Source of the DNA: Macrobrachium rosenbergii
Taxonomy: Eukaryota; Arthropoda; Malacostraca; Decapoda; Palaemonidae
Assembly: GCF_040412425.1 (NCBI RefSeq)
Contig: NC_089784.1
Span: 38,398,070-38,462,069, forward strand
DNA length: 64,000 nt
Direction of reading: 5' to 3'
Shown here: piece by piece, positions 46,911 through 58,250 of the stretch
How the letters are laid out: every line of letters starts with the position of its first letter
Position numbering within the stretch: position 1 is the stretch's first letter
Translations under genes and position numbers: made by a program
Notes under the pieces: model-generated
The model's input: only the letters and a program-made list of their open reading frames with translations
Databases searched by the model: none
Told to the model about the DNA's origin: nothing

Positions 46911-46984
46911 AAGATGTACTCAGTTTCAATGGAATGACACTTATAATAAGATGTACACAGTTTCAATGGAATGACACTAATAAT
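46911..46984 (+). repeat. Tandem duplication, 37 bp period
   Basis: Two units share TTTCAATGGAATGACACT and AAGATGTAC. Confidence 0.92.
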
Positions 46985-47290
46985 AATCTTAACGTCATAA
47001 ACTATACAGGTATATACTAAAAGCATTTTCCATCAAAATAAATATCTTCCGGCTATATGAGCGTAGAATTGTATAAAAATAAAAACACTTCAACAGCTGC
47101 TATTGCTAAAAAGTTGAGAGAGAAATAATTCATACCCTCCAATTATCCTACTAATTGTGTAAAGTAAAATGTTTCTGGCATACTTTCCTCAGATACACTG
47201 AACACAAGTGTATCTACACAAGATTCGTGTCACTCTTATTCTGTAGGCTATAACTAATTACCAATGGTAAGCAAACATTAATTACCAATG

Positions 47291-47630
47291 AAAATGCACA
47301 AAGTTATCACTTATTAACATGGTTTTTAGGCTAAACCATAGAGAAAATGGTGAAATATAATGCAGTGCAGGCGAGATAATTTGAGAAATCTACCAAGATA
47401 ACAAGAAATCTACCATTTTGAGTTCACAGCAAGTCAAGCTGCTAGATTGTTCCCAAGTCTAAATGATGGATAAGAAACCAATAAAATAAAAATTTGGTAA
47501 ATATGGAGGAAAATGCACAAAGATATCATTTATTAACATAGTTTTTAGGCTAAACTATACAGAAAATGGTGAATATAATGGAGTGCAAGCGAGATTTGAG
47601 AAATCTACCAAGATAACAAGAAGTCTATCA
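47291..47630 (+). repeat. Direct duplication of about 120 bp
   Basis: 47291-47414 and 47510-47630 share ATTAACAT(G/A)GTTTTTAGGC, AGAAAATGGTGAA and GAAATCTACCAAGATAACAA. A third partial match (TACTGGCGAGATTTGAGAAA) lies near 48278. Confidence 0.88.
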
Positions 47631-49137
47631 TCGGGCGTTTCTCAAGAATTAACTCCACGCCTGTTTTTATCTTGGAAATTGGTTTTTCCAATACTTTTAG
47701 GGCTGTTGATAAAGGAGACATGTTTGTTTATTGTCTGCCAACCATTATTTGCCCCGTATCTCTACTCAACAATAAAGGGGGACTGGGAATTCAGGGTTTT
47801 GGGTGGGGGAGAACACGCACAAACAAAGCGGACATGTTTACGTTATGGAAGCATCCCTCAGAGGAGGAAAACGCCAGAGAGCCATCTGTCGCTTGAAGGG
47901 AGCGGCAGTTAGTTCTACCCCATTGGTAATGGTAGTCTATATTTTTACTTTCAACGCCTAAGGGCTGGTTCTAAACACGGCATCATGCAGAGCTTCCTCC
48001 ACATTTAGTACCATCCCTTTGGGGATAATTCGGAGCATAATAGCAAACAGAAGATCACAATTTTCTTGTTTTCTCCGTAAAATTCTCCCATATTTCACAT
48101 TTACCAAAATTTCTTCTCACTCTTCCCTCTCTGCTAAAACTGATTCCCTATTTCCTGGAATTGTATTTTTGTATATGACTGGCATGGGAAATTCCCAACA
48201 TTCAGTTTATAGAAGGTTATGTCTATAGTTTAAGAAACTTTCCTGACTAAACAGTATCGAAAAGGGTGTAAACGATGCAATACTGGCGAGATTTGAGAAA
48301 CTTATGTCGTTTATGTGTTTGACATTTATCACATGGGGTTGGTGCTAAACAAGGTATCCCAAAGAGCTTTTCTGTAGAATCACCAGTTTCCCACGGGATA
48401 CTTGTGAAACAATAATACCATCAGAGGGGGAGGTACAGAATAAGCTCCCGTATGGCATCTCGTTCTACCCATTTTTCATTTATTTGTCTGGCCACCTAAG
48501 CAGCAACATTTTCAAGTATCCTTAATATTTTCACATCTGCCACACCAGTGTCAAACTGCTAACCTTAAATTTACTAACCTAACCAGCAAGCCATGTCACA
48601 ATAACCTAAACCAATTCCCTAAGGTCATGTAGCACAGGCCTATCTACGCCATGTGGCACAGTGACAAACTTACTCTAGCCTGAACTTGGCAAATGAAAAC
48701 TTCTTAAAAAAAGCTACCGGACGCAAAGTTGGGCTGCAGTATTTATCAGTAGCCTTGAAAGGCGGTCCAATATCATTAACCCTACTGAAGTCTACAACTA
48801 CGTTATGGAAGCTAACAGTGGCCCATCATAAGCTTTGTTGCTCCGATAGCCTTAGAATACCAATGTGGACTTCAAAACTGGCAACAAGGCGAGCAGTCTA
48901 ATAGCTAAAAGGTCTATAAAATGCGAAATCCTACTAAAAACGATAACTGCACGGCTGAAGAACGCAAGAAATTAAAAGCGAAACCTTTATCTACTGGTCA
49001 TTCTCATCCAGACACACATTCTCATGCACCACGTTGGTTCAGTCCAGAGGAACCAAGTTTTATACATCGCGAAATATGATCAATCTCCCTCTAAAATATA
49101 CTCTCACAACTGCATATACATTCATGTTCACGCTTAC
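47631..49137. other. Probable intron 1 of the importin-5 homologue; no exon recognised
   Basis: On the minus strand this follows the donor at 49137. Exon 2 was not found by eye. Plus frames at 47583-48901 are unrecognised. Confidence 0.4.
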
Positions 49138-49218
49138 CTCAGCCTCTTGTCGAATTTTATTATCTACACTCAGTAATGCCGACAAAATGTGCTGGAATTG
49201 TTCTCGATCACCCGCCAT
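49138..49218 (-). CDS. IPO5: Importin-5 (karyopherin beta-3) homologue, exon 1
   Basis: A 27-codon first coding exon on the minus strand. It reads MAGDR, then EQFQHILSALLSVDNKIRQ, then EAE, followed at once by the 5' splice site GAG|GTAAGC (donor at 49137). This matches the start of importin-5 proteins, where a short acidic/Gln N-terminus leads into 'QF..LL..LLS.DN..R.QAE', the first HEAT repeat helix. Importin-5 is a nuclear transport receptor that binds Ran-GTP and carries ribosomal proteins, histones and other cargo through the nuclear pore. I chose the ATG at 49218; an in-frame ATG at 49269 would add 17 residues not typical of the family. The remaining exons should lie at lower coordinates or outside the window; none was recognised. 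The exon is intact. Confidence 0.72.
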
Positions 49219-49657
49219 TTTCACCGGGACCACTACGACAGCCATATGATTTTGTTCCAACACTGACACCTCAACGACGCAACTCCCTCACATTACGAAA
49301 TGCCGCTCGCTGGAATTCATTCGGTCGCGCGACGTTGCAGAGTCATTATCAAACACAATTACAGTGCGAACATTGGTTGTCGTGCTTTTGATATATGTGA
49401 AAGACTCATGAATAATTAATGACGTCTTAAAGGCCTTTTTTAAAAGACTGCTCGAATGAATCTTGAACTCCGTTTCCCGCGATTTAGTTTCAAAGGGGAG
49501 AGTCCGAAACTGGGAATTTTTCATCCCGTAGGAACACAACAGGGTCGAGACGATAGTTGAGGGAGATTCGGATTGTTTTGATTTGTCACCTAGTTCGCGG
49601 GTAATTCTACTCGCTAGGGAAGGTTATTGCGATACCATTGACATATAGCCAACAGAT
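49219..49657. promoter_or_regulatory. Putative bidirectional promoter region
   Basis: About 440 bp between two divergent start codons. It is richer in CpG than its surroundings (GGTCGCGCGACG near 49322, TTCCCGCG near 49474, AGTTCGCGGG near 49593). No TATA box at a typical place is clear; TAATGACGTC at about 49418 is a CRE-like site. Start points cannot be fixed from sequence. Confidence 0.5.
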
Positions 49658-49679
49658 ATGGAATCTAGTGCAGGAAATG
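49658..49679 (+). CDS. First coding exon of an unrecognised gene (MESSAGN...)
   Basis: ATGGAATCTAGTGCAGGAAA then TG, followed by the strong donor GTAAGTG at 49680. The start has a purine at -3 and G at +4. It encodes seven codons (MESSAGN) plus one base, so the intron is in phase 1. Its divergent position beside the importin-5 start and the CpG-richer upstream region support a real promoter and first exon. The product cannot be named from seven residues. Later exons could include the acceptor-like sites at 61698 or 62291, which fit the phase, or lie beyond the window. Confidence 0.5.
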
Positions 49680-51480
49680 GTAAGTGCTCTGATTGAAAAG
49701 TGTCCTGTAACGATCCCGTTTATCGGAGATGACAAGAATTAGGTTCCATTGTGGTTTTGGTAGGAAAGGTGTTCGCATTTGGTTTTAAGTATCCTAGATC
49801 AAGGTCTGTTCGAAGCTCGAGTTTTAGGACCCTGTTATCAGGCTAATTTCCATCACTGGACCAGGTTTACTTAATATGTAGGTCAGACTTTCAAAAATAA
49901 GGAGGATATCCATCCTAGTTAGAAGTAGGCTATGCTTGTCCCTATTGTTATCAACTAATAATTAGTCTAGGCAATCCAAAACCGTGTGGCCTAGGGCTAG
50001 GCTTAGCATGGAGCGTTTATGGGCTATAATAAATGTAAATATTTAGTAAGATTCAACCTATTGTAAATTCCATTTCGTCAGTTTTAGAATAAATAAATGG
50101 TTTGGTTACCCGGTGGTTAGATTGTATCTTGTTACCCTCCCTTTAGCCTAGAAGTCCACCTAGGCCATTGCCCTTACTTAACTAGTCCCTCTCCACCATT
50201 GGCGTTTTGTGGGACCGGCAAATGCAGTTGACGTTTGTACTAGTCCCCATAATCTTTATAAGCATTGCAGGGCCACAACTGTGAAGGCAATTTATTTTGT
50301 AAGCATCCCTGCCCTTCATTAACATGAAGGCAATTTATTTTGTAAGCATCCTTGCCCATCATTAACAAGAAGGCAATTTATTTTGTAAGCATCCTTGCCC
50401 TTCATTAATGTGAAGGCAGTTTATTTTGTAAGCATCCTTGCCCTTCATTAATGTGAAAGCAGTTTATTTTGTAAGTATCCTTGCCCTTCATTTATGTGAA
50501 GGCAATATATTTTGTAAACATCCCTGTCCTTCATTAACACTGCTGTGGCAGTAACAAATTATCAATGCTTATAGGCTAATATCTTTGCAAAACATTCTTA
50601 GCACTTGCTTTTCAAATATCCTAAATTGGTCCCATTGCTCTGAAATGTGGTCAGTTTTTATTTTAACACTACGACCACTAGCATGATACTATGACCACTA
50701 GCATCAGCACTGTGTTTATTACCACCCCCTTGCAAATGAATATTAAAACAAAACAAAAGATTGTAAATTTGCAATAGCTTTTTTTATTGTTTTTTATTAT
50801 GCTGAATATTTTAAGGAGACTTAGGAGCACACCATGAGAACTCCAACATTGAGTTCTTGTATTAAAGTAACATAATATTGTATATAGGATCATATAGTGA
50901 ATTAAACTCTTATAATAGCAGTATTGTTACTGAGGCTCAATCATTCAGTCTTCATTTAGTTTCAACTTTACATCCATTCAGTTATTAGCCTATCTGCAAA
51001 ATCCCATTTTATTTGCAACCACTCAGAATCAGTATCCATGGTCCGTTCTGCCTCTAACCTTCTCACTCTCCCTTATTATTTACAACATTTTTCATGCACC
51101 TCATGATTCACTGACACTGTGAAATATCATATCATTTATTCATTTTTTTAACTAGAGGTACAATCCTTTGTTCAATGATTCACTACACATTGGCTGGAGC
51201 ATGGATCATACTCTCTCTCTTTAGCAGACATTTCCATTTAGGTGACCATAATTTTGACAATAGAAACACAGTGACATAATAAGTCTTGTACAGGATAGCC
51301 CATGCCTCCCACTCTAGCTGGAAATAGAACCCCCTTACTCAACTGTCATTACCAACCACTTTTTCTCCATTGGGTGCAGACATGCTTTGCTCTCTACTAT
51401 GCTGTCTGTGGAGCATAAGTATTTTTTTTGTACAGTCATTGGTATTCATGCCTTTTTTCATTATGGAGTAAAAACAGGAC
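49680..51480 (+). other. Probable intron of the plus-strand gene
   Basis: No frame resembling a protein. Contains a tandem repeat (50281-50539) and AT-rich unique sequence. Confidence 0.4.
50281..50539 (+). repeat. Tandem repeat, 43 bp period, six units
   Basis: Each unit contains TTTATTTTGTAAGCATCC and TGCCCTTCATTAA, with growing divergence to the right. Confidence 0.96.
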
Positions 51481-51489
51481 AAAGGCATT

Positions 51490-54085
51490 GTGAGGGATGG
51501 GAGAGTTTCTGTTGGCACTTCATATCCTCTTAGAGTATTGCAGTTCTTGTAGGAGTAAGCTTCTTCCCCTTCTAAGGAGTGCATTGGTTGGTCTCCCTGT
51601 CAGTGGGAGAAATTTAGTAGGAACAAAAGCATTCAAAGCATTTTCCAATCTCCTTGGGAGCGAATACTCTGCTGAGGCCTTCCAATTCTTTTCCTTCTGT
51701 ACCTGCTGTTTCTCTGCGTAACGCTGCTTCTTGATCCCAGGGGGTTACTTGTGAAAGGAAGGGTGCCCACCAAACCCTTTACTTGGGGGACAAGTTGGAT
51801 ACTAGGGCTGGTTTTTCTCATGGTGGGACCTTGACCTGTCTACCCCACTTGCCTGCAACAACTGCTGACTCTTGTGGTGTTCTCAGTATACAGTCATCAT
51901 CGGTTGATTGCCTGTGGAAGATGAATCCTTCATCAAACATCCAAGGAAGTCTCTCTTATGCAGCACTTCTTGACACCTGGCTTTGGCTAAGCAGAGTTTG
52001 TGCTGCACCTTCTAATGCTGCTGTTGCTTTAACTGCTAAGGAGGTTAACCCTCCTGTGGCAATAAAGTTTCCTGTGGGAGTTACCCCTGCTCTTTCTTCA
52101 GCAGCAACCACAGTGTATCTTTCCAAGACCAGTCTTCCAGCATTTGAGGAGAGCAAGACTCAAGCTTGGAAGAGGTGCAAGCATTGTCTTTCAAACTCCT
52201 CTTCCTCGTCCCTCAGGAGGGAGAAGAGAGAAGTCATAGAAGGCCTCTCACAAGAAATCCTGCTGGGCTTCTGGTGTGTGCTCTTTCCAGTCTCTTGGGA
52301 ATGGCAGCTCTCAAACATCTGCGAATAACCACTCAGCTGCTGGTTGGGCTGGCATGGGCTTCATTGAGACATTTGGTACTCTTACCCAACTTAGTCCATC
52401 TTGGAGACAAGGACTGCTTCCAGTTCTTCCAAGCATGTTGCACCAGAAGCACGTGCAGTTGAGCCAATACTGTATATGCTCAGTAGCTTTGTTTGATCCT
52501 TGGATCATGACTGTAACTTGATACAACATCAAGTTATGGCACTGAAAAGGCACCGTAAGATCGAATCTGCTGTAAGTCTCTGTTGCCGTAAGTCGACGAC
52601 GTACTGTACTGGGACAATCTGCTCACACATGACCTTGCTGTGCCCTGCTTGTGTGGGCCCTCCACCATTTCAACCATCACCAGTCATCAATCATATGGCT
52701 TGGGGTTTTGTTCTGAGCATGCATCTTCCTCAGCTTGTGGTGTTTTGCTTGGTGCCCAGTTGTTACCTGCTGTAACAATTAGACACCATACCTCTGGGAA
52801 CAGGCACAGGAGGAGACAGGTACATCTTGCCCTCTCTTAGGAGAGGATCATGCTCATGCTGTTGAGGATCTTATGGGACATGACAGCCCCTTACCTCCAG
52901 AACTTAACAAGTTGAGTTGGAGCAGCTTTTATGATAGATTTTTCTACTCATATGTGAGCACAATAAACGGGAGGCCTCCATGGCTCCACACCTAGTACTG
53001 ATCTTGTCGATAGAGCTCATCCTTGGGTGTACTCCTGAACTGAGATCATCAGTTAGTTGATGTTGTTCCAGCTTTTTCTTGGTGTTTTGGGCCAGATTAA
53101 CAGGTGATTATCTGGGTCAGATAATCACCATTGTCCTGCAGGTCTGGCAAGCTGTGTTTCCCCTACTGTTGATGCACCAGAAGAGGTTTTACTTCTTGGA
53201 AGACTCTTGAACTTGTCAGTGTGTGGACTGGCAAACAATGTGCCCCTAGAGTGAGTGACAAGAGGTACTAATGTCATGGCTTCAGAGTCAGAAGCTTCTT
53301 TCCATGTTGCCTTGTAGATTGACCTTTGCATTACGTGTCTTATTTCAGGTGAGAAGTAAAATTTTCAGTGGTTGCTGGTGTTGGGAGGGGAGGCATTGAC
53401 TTTCCTGTCACACCAGAGGGCCAGTTATTGGGTGAACTTTGTTCTCAGTAGATGGGATATGGTCTGGTCCCTGATCTTGGGACAAGTTTTGGCAAATGGT
53501 AGTCTTACCTTTTGGGACAGACCAGTTTTAAGTTTGTTGTTACTCTTCTTGAATAGCATGGAGGAGGCAGCTGAGAGTAGATGAATGGAGTCCAGAGATT
53601 CTCTAATCCACTGGTCAGTTACCTGACTCAAAACCCTCAGGGGTTTCAACAACAACTGGGGTTAAACCTTCATGTGTGGCAGTCTTCCTCCTTGAAAAAT
53701 GGCAGGGGGCCTTCCTAGCTGCATTGCCCTCACTCCCCCAGCCACATCAAGGAAGAGAGGGAAGGGGGAGTAGAGGGATGCCTATTGTGCCATTGGTAAT
53801 GTGGCGGGAGGCAGGGCCGTAACCCTGGGTAGCTGCAGTTCTTTGGAACAGCTACCATATTCTCTTCAGGGACTGCCACCCTTATTTCCCCCATACTTGG
53901 CAACCAGTACTATACCAGACTTATCTTTAGGACTCTCCAAAGGTAGGGGTAGTGGTGGAGAAAGGTGCTTTGAAAGTCGTAGAGGACCAGTCTGTGTTTC
54001 ACAGTCTTCTTTTCCCGGTGGAGAAGGTGAATGGTGGCTGGAGGTGAGTCATCAACCTCTCACCTCTGAATGAGCTTGCCTTACA
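51490..54085 (+). mobile_element. Outer DIRS copy, left part (gag to RT start)
   Basis: About 2.6 kb of continuous, GC-richer plus-strand sequence ending in a clear DIRS RT start. The upstream portion has several long broken frames (51783-52328, 52166-52462, 52500-52775), rich in Ser, Pro and Leu as expected for DIRS gag, but without diagnostic motifs. The copy is interrupted at 54085 by another DIRS and resumes at about 59050. Confidence 0.6.
53952..54085 (+). pseudogene. DIRS RT, N-terminal block (outer copy)
   Basis: The plus frame from 53952 gives VVEKGALKVVEDQSVFHSLL, then FPVEKVNGGWR, an internal stop, and VINLSPLNELALQ. This is the fingers region of DIRS RTs ('KGA.E.V......F.S.LF.V.K..GGWRPVIDLS.LN..V'). 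One stop replaces the proline codon. The frame is cut by the terminus of the inner DIRS. Confidence 0.78.
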
Positions 54086-54270
54086 GGCTCATTTAATATA
54101 AGTAACTTAACAAGTAATTACAGAGCTATGGTTCTAACTCACGCGGCAGCCTTTTACTTAAAAAATCTCAGCAGCGCTTTGATAGTTTAGTGTAGTTGAC
54201 AAGCCCCACCCACTAGAGGGAATGCTGGAAACGACTTAGCAGAAAACCTCATTCCATTTCTGGTGGCTCG
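54085..54270. repeat. DIRS inverted terminal repeat, left arm
   Basis: Reverse complement of 58900-59050 over the blocks AGTTTAGTGTAG, CCACCCACTAGAGGG-like and ACGACTTAGCAGAAAACCTC, and of 58070-58130 in part. The minus-strand copy at 42990-43180 has the same block. Confidence 0.85.
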
Positions 54271-54380
54271 CGAATAACATCGGGGGTTTGCTGCAGCATT
54301 TGTTTACTGATTGTTCCGAATGATATACAAACAATTGGTCCTTTACATTAGGAATTACTTACGGCAAAGCTGGTCTCAGC

Positions 54381-54520
54381 TGTTAAACTCTTGAACAAGG
54401 TGGTTAGGCAGTAACTACCACCAGTTAGGCAGGAATACTTTCCTACCCTACTGTAAAACTCTTGAACAAGGTGGTTAGGCAGTAACTACCGCCAGGTAGG
54501 CAAGAATACTTTCCTACCCA
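54381..54520 (+). repeat. 71 bp tandem duplication in DIRS 5' region
   Basis: Units start at 54381 and 54452 and share AAACTCTTGAACAAGGTGGT and AATACTTTCCTACCC. Confidence 0.93.
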
Positions 54521-54949
54521 AATGTAAACATTCCAGTTAGCTTTTGGCCATCATGCGTTGCAGACGTGTTTTCGGATCTCATTGCTTGACTGTCGTTAAG
54601 CTCTTTGTTATCCCAGTGGGATCTTCCTGTATTTTTGTGTATATATTGTGTGTTTGATATTTATTAATACAAACACACGATTTGTAATAGCCTTGCATAA
54701 TCTGTCATTCCCCTGTGTCTGTGCCTTGGGTTTGATGGCCAAGGGCGTATTTAGAGGGGCGTAACCGAGTGGTAATGCTTCTCTTCCAGTAGCCCTTTAA
54801 TTAGATACTGAAGGCGTTTCCCTGTACGTTCGGATTATTAGATTGGGACGTAATAACTTCGCTCCTCTTCATTGATTTGGACGTAACAAGCTTGCTCCCC
54901 TTCTTGGGCTCACGCCCTCCGTGCACAAGGGCATGACTACTCCCTTTCT

Positions 54950-57280
54950 CCTTGTGCTGTTGTTTTTCACTGCCTGCGCTGTGGAAGAGTTTTGTCGGGG
55001 GGGGGGGATGTTTTGCAGGCGTTGTCAGTTGGTTTCGCTCCTACAGCGCCCTTGGTGGCCTCCCCTCCTTCCTTCTCTCTCCCTGTAGGTTATTCTCTCC
55101 CTCCTTGGGAGAGATCTCTCTCCTTTGCCCTCTTCACTCACTCGTCGGGCAGGGAGTGTTTTGGGGGGGGGGGTTGCTGGTGGTCGGGTTACCTCTTCTC
55201 AGGGGCCTCCTCTCACTTCGTAGGGCAGTTTCCTTTGGAGCAAGAGGATTCTCCCTCTAATAATCATCTTTGCTTTTTCTTTCAGGTTGACAGTGAGCAC
55301 TGTAGGCACAGCAGTAGTTGGCTGGATATCTCAGATGGGATATCTTTGCCTGAAGAAGTCCCGGAATTCATACAGTGTTTGCTTGAGGATCGACCACAGT
55401 ACCTGGTTGGAATGGTGTAGATTCACGTCGGGATTGTTCCAACTCTGTTCCCACTGATGTGGATCGATCACTGTCATTGCTGGCCTTCATGCATGCTATG
55501 GCACTGTCTCTGGCGTATCTGTGGTTTGTCTGCTGCTGTGCTTCCTGTGTTATTGCTCCTGTTGACTTGGTGACATGTCTCTGGGTGGCTCCTCCTGGTC
55601 TCCTGCTGCAGCTGTCCTGATCGCTTCTGTTGCTGCTGGTGACTTTCATGTGACATTCCAGGCCATTGCTGTACCTCCTGTCTTCCGAACCGCTTCCGTA
55701 GCTCCTGCATTGGCTGCCCTGATCGTGCCTGCTGCTTCTCCTGGTGGTTGTGTCTTGGGACACTTTCGTTGTGATCCTGCTTAGCTGCCCTGAAGGTTAC
55801 AGTGTTTCGTGTCCACCTTCCTGTAGAAGATGTCAAAGTGAAGGTGAAGGAAGTCGCTGTGTGGAGGTAGTTGCCATCTTCTTCAGCTTATCTTCAGTTT
55901 CGTCTTCTGCTGCCTCTTCCCTTCCTCTCCCGAGGTTCGAGTGGGTCCCGGGAAACCAGATAGACCTCTGTCGGCCGAAAGAGAGGAAGGCTGCTTCTTC
56001 CCCCTTGAAGTCCTTAGGACATCTAGGGACTGCCTCCTTCTGAGGAGGCAGTGGGTCTCTCATTGGCTCTTCCTGACCTTTGGGTTCGGGAACCAATTTG
56101 CATACCCCTGCATTTTGTGTTTCAGGAGCCGCAGGCGCATAGACCTCAGTTTGCGCTCCCGTTCCCAGTTGTAGATGTTCCACCTCTTAAGACAGGTGCT
56201 GCTTCGGGTGCTTGTTCACGAGCCGCTCCAAGTGCTTGAGATTCTGTGGAATATTGAGTACCCCGATCTGATCTGGAGAGTACTCTCTCCAGCCCAGTTC
56301 TGGAGCAGCACAAGAGAAAGGGCCGAGGCACCCAGGTGTCTCGGCTCTTCCTGCCAGCACTACAAGTGCTCCCCGAGTGCTTACCAGTGCTTGGTCAGGT
56401 TCCCAGCCTGGTGTCTCAATCCCGTCGGTTCAAACACCAGAAGAAGCAGGGAAGAGGTCCCTTCGGGAATCTTGGGTGACTTCTAAGGGACTGCCACTCT
56501 TCTGGGAGGCAATTTTCTCTCATTGGCTCTTCCCACCCTCAGGTGGGAACCAATTAGCATTCTCCTCTGGGGTCTGGCATTTTGAGGGACGCGAGAGTGT
56601 GTCCTCTTGAGGCTGTGCCCTCATTGCCAGTCTTAGAAGTCTGCGTCTAAGACTGATTCTGAGCCTAGCTCTTTTCGATTTCTTAGGGAAACCGAAAGCA
56701 GCCGCTCCTGATTTTTGGGAGCCTCTTAGATCGCTCGAATTCTATGAATCACGAGTGCTTTCCTGGCAAGAGGTACAGGACAAGAGAAAGTGCCGAGACC
56801 CGGATGTCTTGGTATTGAGACACCCAGGTATCTTGATACTGCCTGCCAGCTGCTTCGTTTGCTTGGCTGGGTTTCATCCTCGTGTCTTGAACCTTAGGGT
56901 TCAAGCACGCAGGATAGCAGACATTTAATTCCCCCTTTAAACCTTCTTCCCAAGGGGCCTCAGCCTTGAAGAAGTTTAGAGTTTGCGAAAATATTGCCGG
57001 TTCATGGCAGATAAGTTCCACCCTGTCCAGTTCCGATTGCAATCGGCTCAGCTCACTCAGCTTGCTTGCCCCGCCCAGCCCCTGGTCACGTTTGCGAGAC
57101 TGGCTTGGCTCGCCCTGCTTTCCTCCCAGTCCACCGCTTACCACCCAGTCTGGTCTGGATGGCATTCGCGTGATCAGCTTGGCCCTGCTTGTTTTTTCTG
57201 AATCGGGTTCACGGCACTGTTCAAGTGAACTTTCTGCTCTTCCCAGGAAAGTGCCTTGCCACAGCACAAGCGCTCTTCTT
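54950..57280 (+). pseudogene. DIRS gag-like region, broken
   Basis: Broken frames rich in Ser, Pro, Ala and Val (54992-55420, 55575-55784, 55744-56043, 56175-56486, 56966-57478) lie between the 5' terminus and the RT of the inner DIRS. The position and composition fit a DIRS gag, but no zinc or capsid motif can be read, and the Cys-rich start seen in the minus-strand copies is not evident. A CTTTCAG acceptor-like site lies at 55284. G runs occur at 54998-55007 and 55165-55174. Confidence 0.4.
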
Positions 57281-57474
57281 CCCCCGCGTGGCAATCATCT
57301 CCTTCGATTGGTTATCGCTCACAGTCCTCCTCTCTTGCTGGTCTTACTGGCAGGACAGGTAGGGGTACTCTTTCTCCTCACCTGTTCTCTTTTCCTCTCG
57401 CTTGTTCCGAGAGGTGCAAGACAGACAGAATTCTGTGAATTTGTCTTTCTTCAGAGGAACAATGCACGAAGGAC

Positions 57475-57700
57475 TTGAAAAGGACTCTTTGCATAACACA
57501 GGAGTTAGGCATTCTGATCAATTCTCAGAAACCTCAGATGACTCTGATTCAGAGAATTCTTTATTTGGGAATGACTGGACTCTCGAGCATTGCGGGTTTT
57601 TCTCTCCCTCAAAAGAGTCGAGTCCTGTCTCTTTACTGTCTGAGAGTTTCTCAATCTCTAGACCTGCTCAGCTCTTCAATGGATGAGCGTCCTTGGCACC
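57475..57700 (+). pseudogene. DIRS RT, C-terminal part (inner copy)
   Basis: The plus frame gives ELGILINSQKPQMTLIQRIL, YLGM and FSLPQKSRV. This fits the end of the DIRS RT palm and thumb ('LGF.IN..KS.L.P.Q.I.FLGM.......LP..+'). The YxDD active site lies in the missing upstream half. Confidence 0.75.
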
Positions 57701-58065
57701 TTGACCTCAGTGAAACAGTTCGTGAAGTTGGGCAGGCTTCACGAGGCCTTGGCAATTTTTCCTGAAGGCAAATTGGTGCAGGAAGACTCAGTTGTCATCC
57801 CGGTCACTCTGGAGATCAAGGAGGATCTTCGTTGGTGGTTGTCAGAGGAAAAACGTCAGGAAGGAATTTCTCTCCTCCCTCAGAACCCCAACCAAGAATT
57901 CTATTCCGACGCATCAAATGTAGGTTGGGGAGCCCTGCTAGGGAGTCAGAAGGTTTCCGGGACTTGGACATTGAATCAGAAGTTGCTACACATCAGTGTC
58001 AAGGAATTAAAAGCTATTCACTTGGGCCTTCAGGCTTTCTCTCCGCTAACCTCGGATATCAGGGC
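57683..58065 (+). pseudogene. DIRS RNase H domain (inner copy)
   Basis: An open plus frame with LGRLHEALAIF, then LEIKEDLRWWLSEEKRQEG, EFYSDASNVGWGALL, and LLHISVKELKAIHLGLQAF. The aspartate of YSDAS and the glutamate of KELKA are the expected RNase H acidic residues. The third acidic residue would fall in the missing 3' part, because the frame runs into terminal repeat at about 58065. A frameshift separates it from the RT block. Confidence 0.82.
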
Positions 58066-58250
58066 TCAAACGAACTGGTTTCCCGCTAAGTTGTACCTGT
58101 CAGCCCCAATAGTGGGCGGGTCACTGTCACATACACTAGCAATGGTAGCATCACTGCGAAATTTGAATTTTTGGACTGCCATGGTAGGAAGCTTGTAGCT
58201 ATATAATTGCTTGGAAAGTATATATAAAACTGTTTTATCTTGAAAATGTC
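58065..58250. repeat. DIRS right terminal repeat (inner copy)
   Basis: TTCCCGCTAAGTTG, AGTGGGCGGGTCACTGTCAC and GGAAAGTATATATAAAACTG correspond block by block to 58930-59050. Confidence 0.75.

Larger units (their letters stand above)
54085..58250 (+). mobile_element. Inner DIRS copy lacking the tyrosine recombinase
   Basis: The left terminus TAATATAAGTAACTTAACAA lies at 54093, and a matching inverted terminal block lies at the right (about 58065-58250). In between are a 5' region with a 71 bp tandem duplication, a gag-like region (about 54950-57280), the C-terminal half of RT and RNase H (57475-58065). Sequence passes from RNase H straight into terminal repeat, so the recombinase is absent. 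The N-terminal half of RT is also missing. Confidence 0.7.

Noticed and set aside
50281..50539. CRISPR-like array
   Set aside because: Units are directly contiguous at 43 bp with no unique spacers, and the sequence is eukaryotic; it is a plain tandem repeat.
54952..55420. Host coding exons in the GC-richer 55-57 kb block
   Set aside because: The position between a DIRS terminus and DIRS RT, plus frameshifts in every frame, favours decayed gag.
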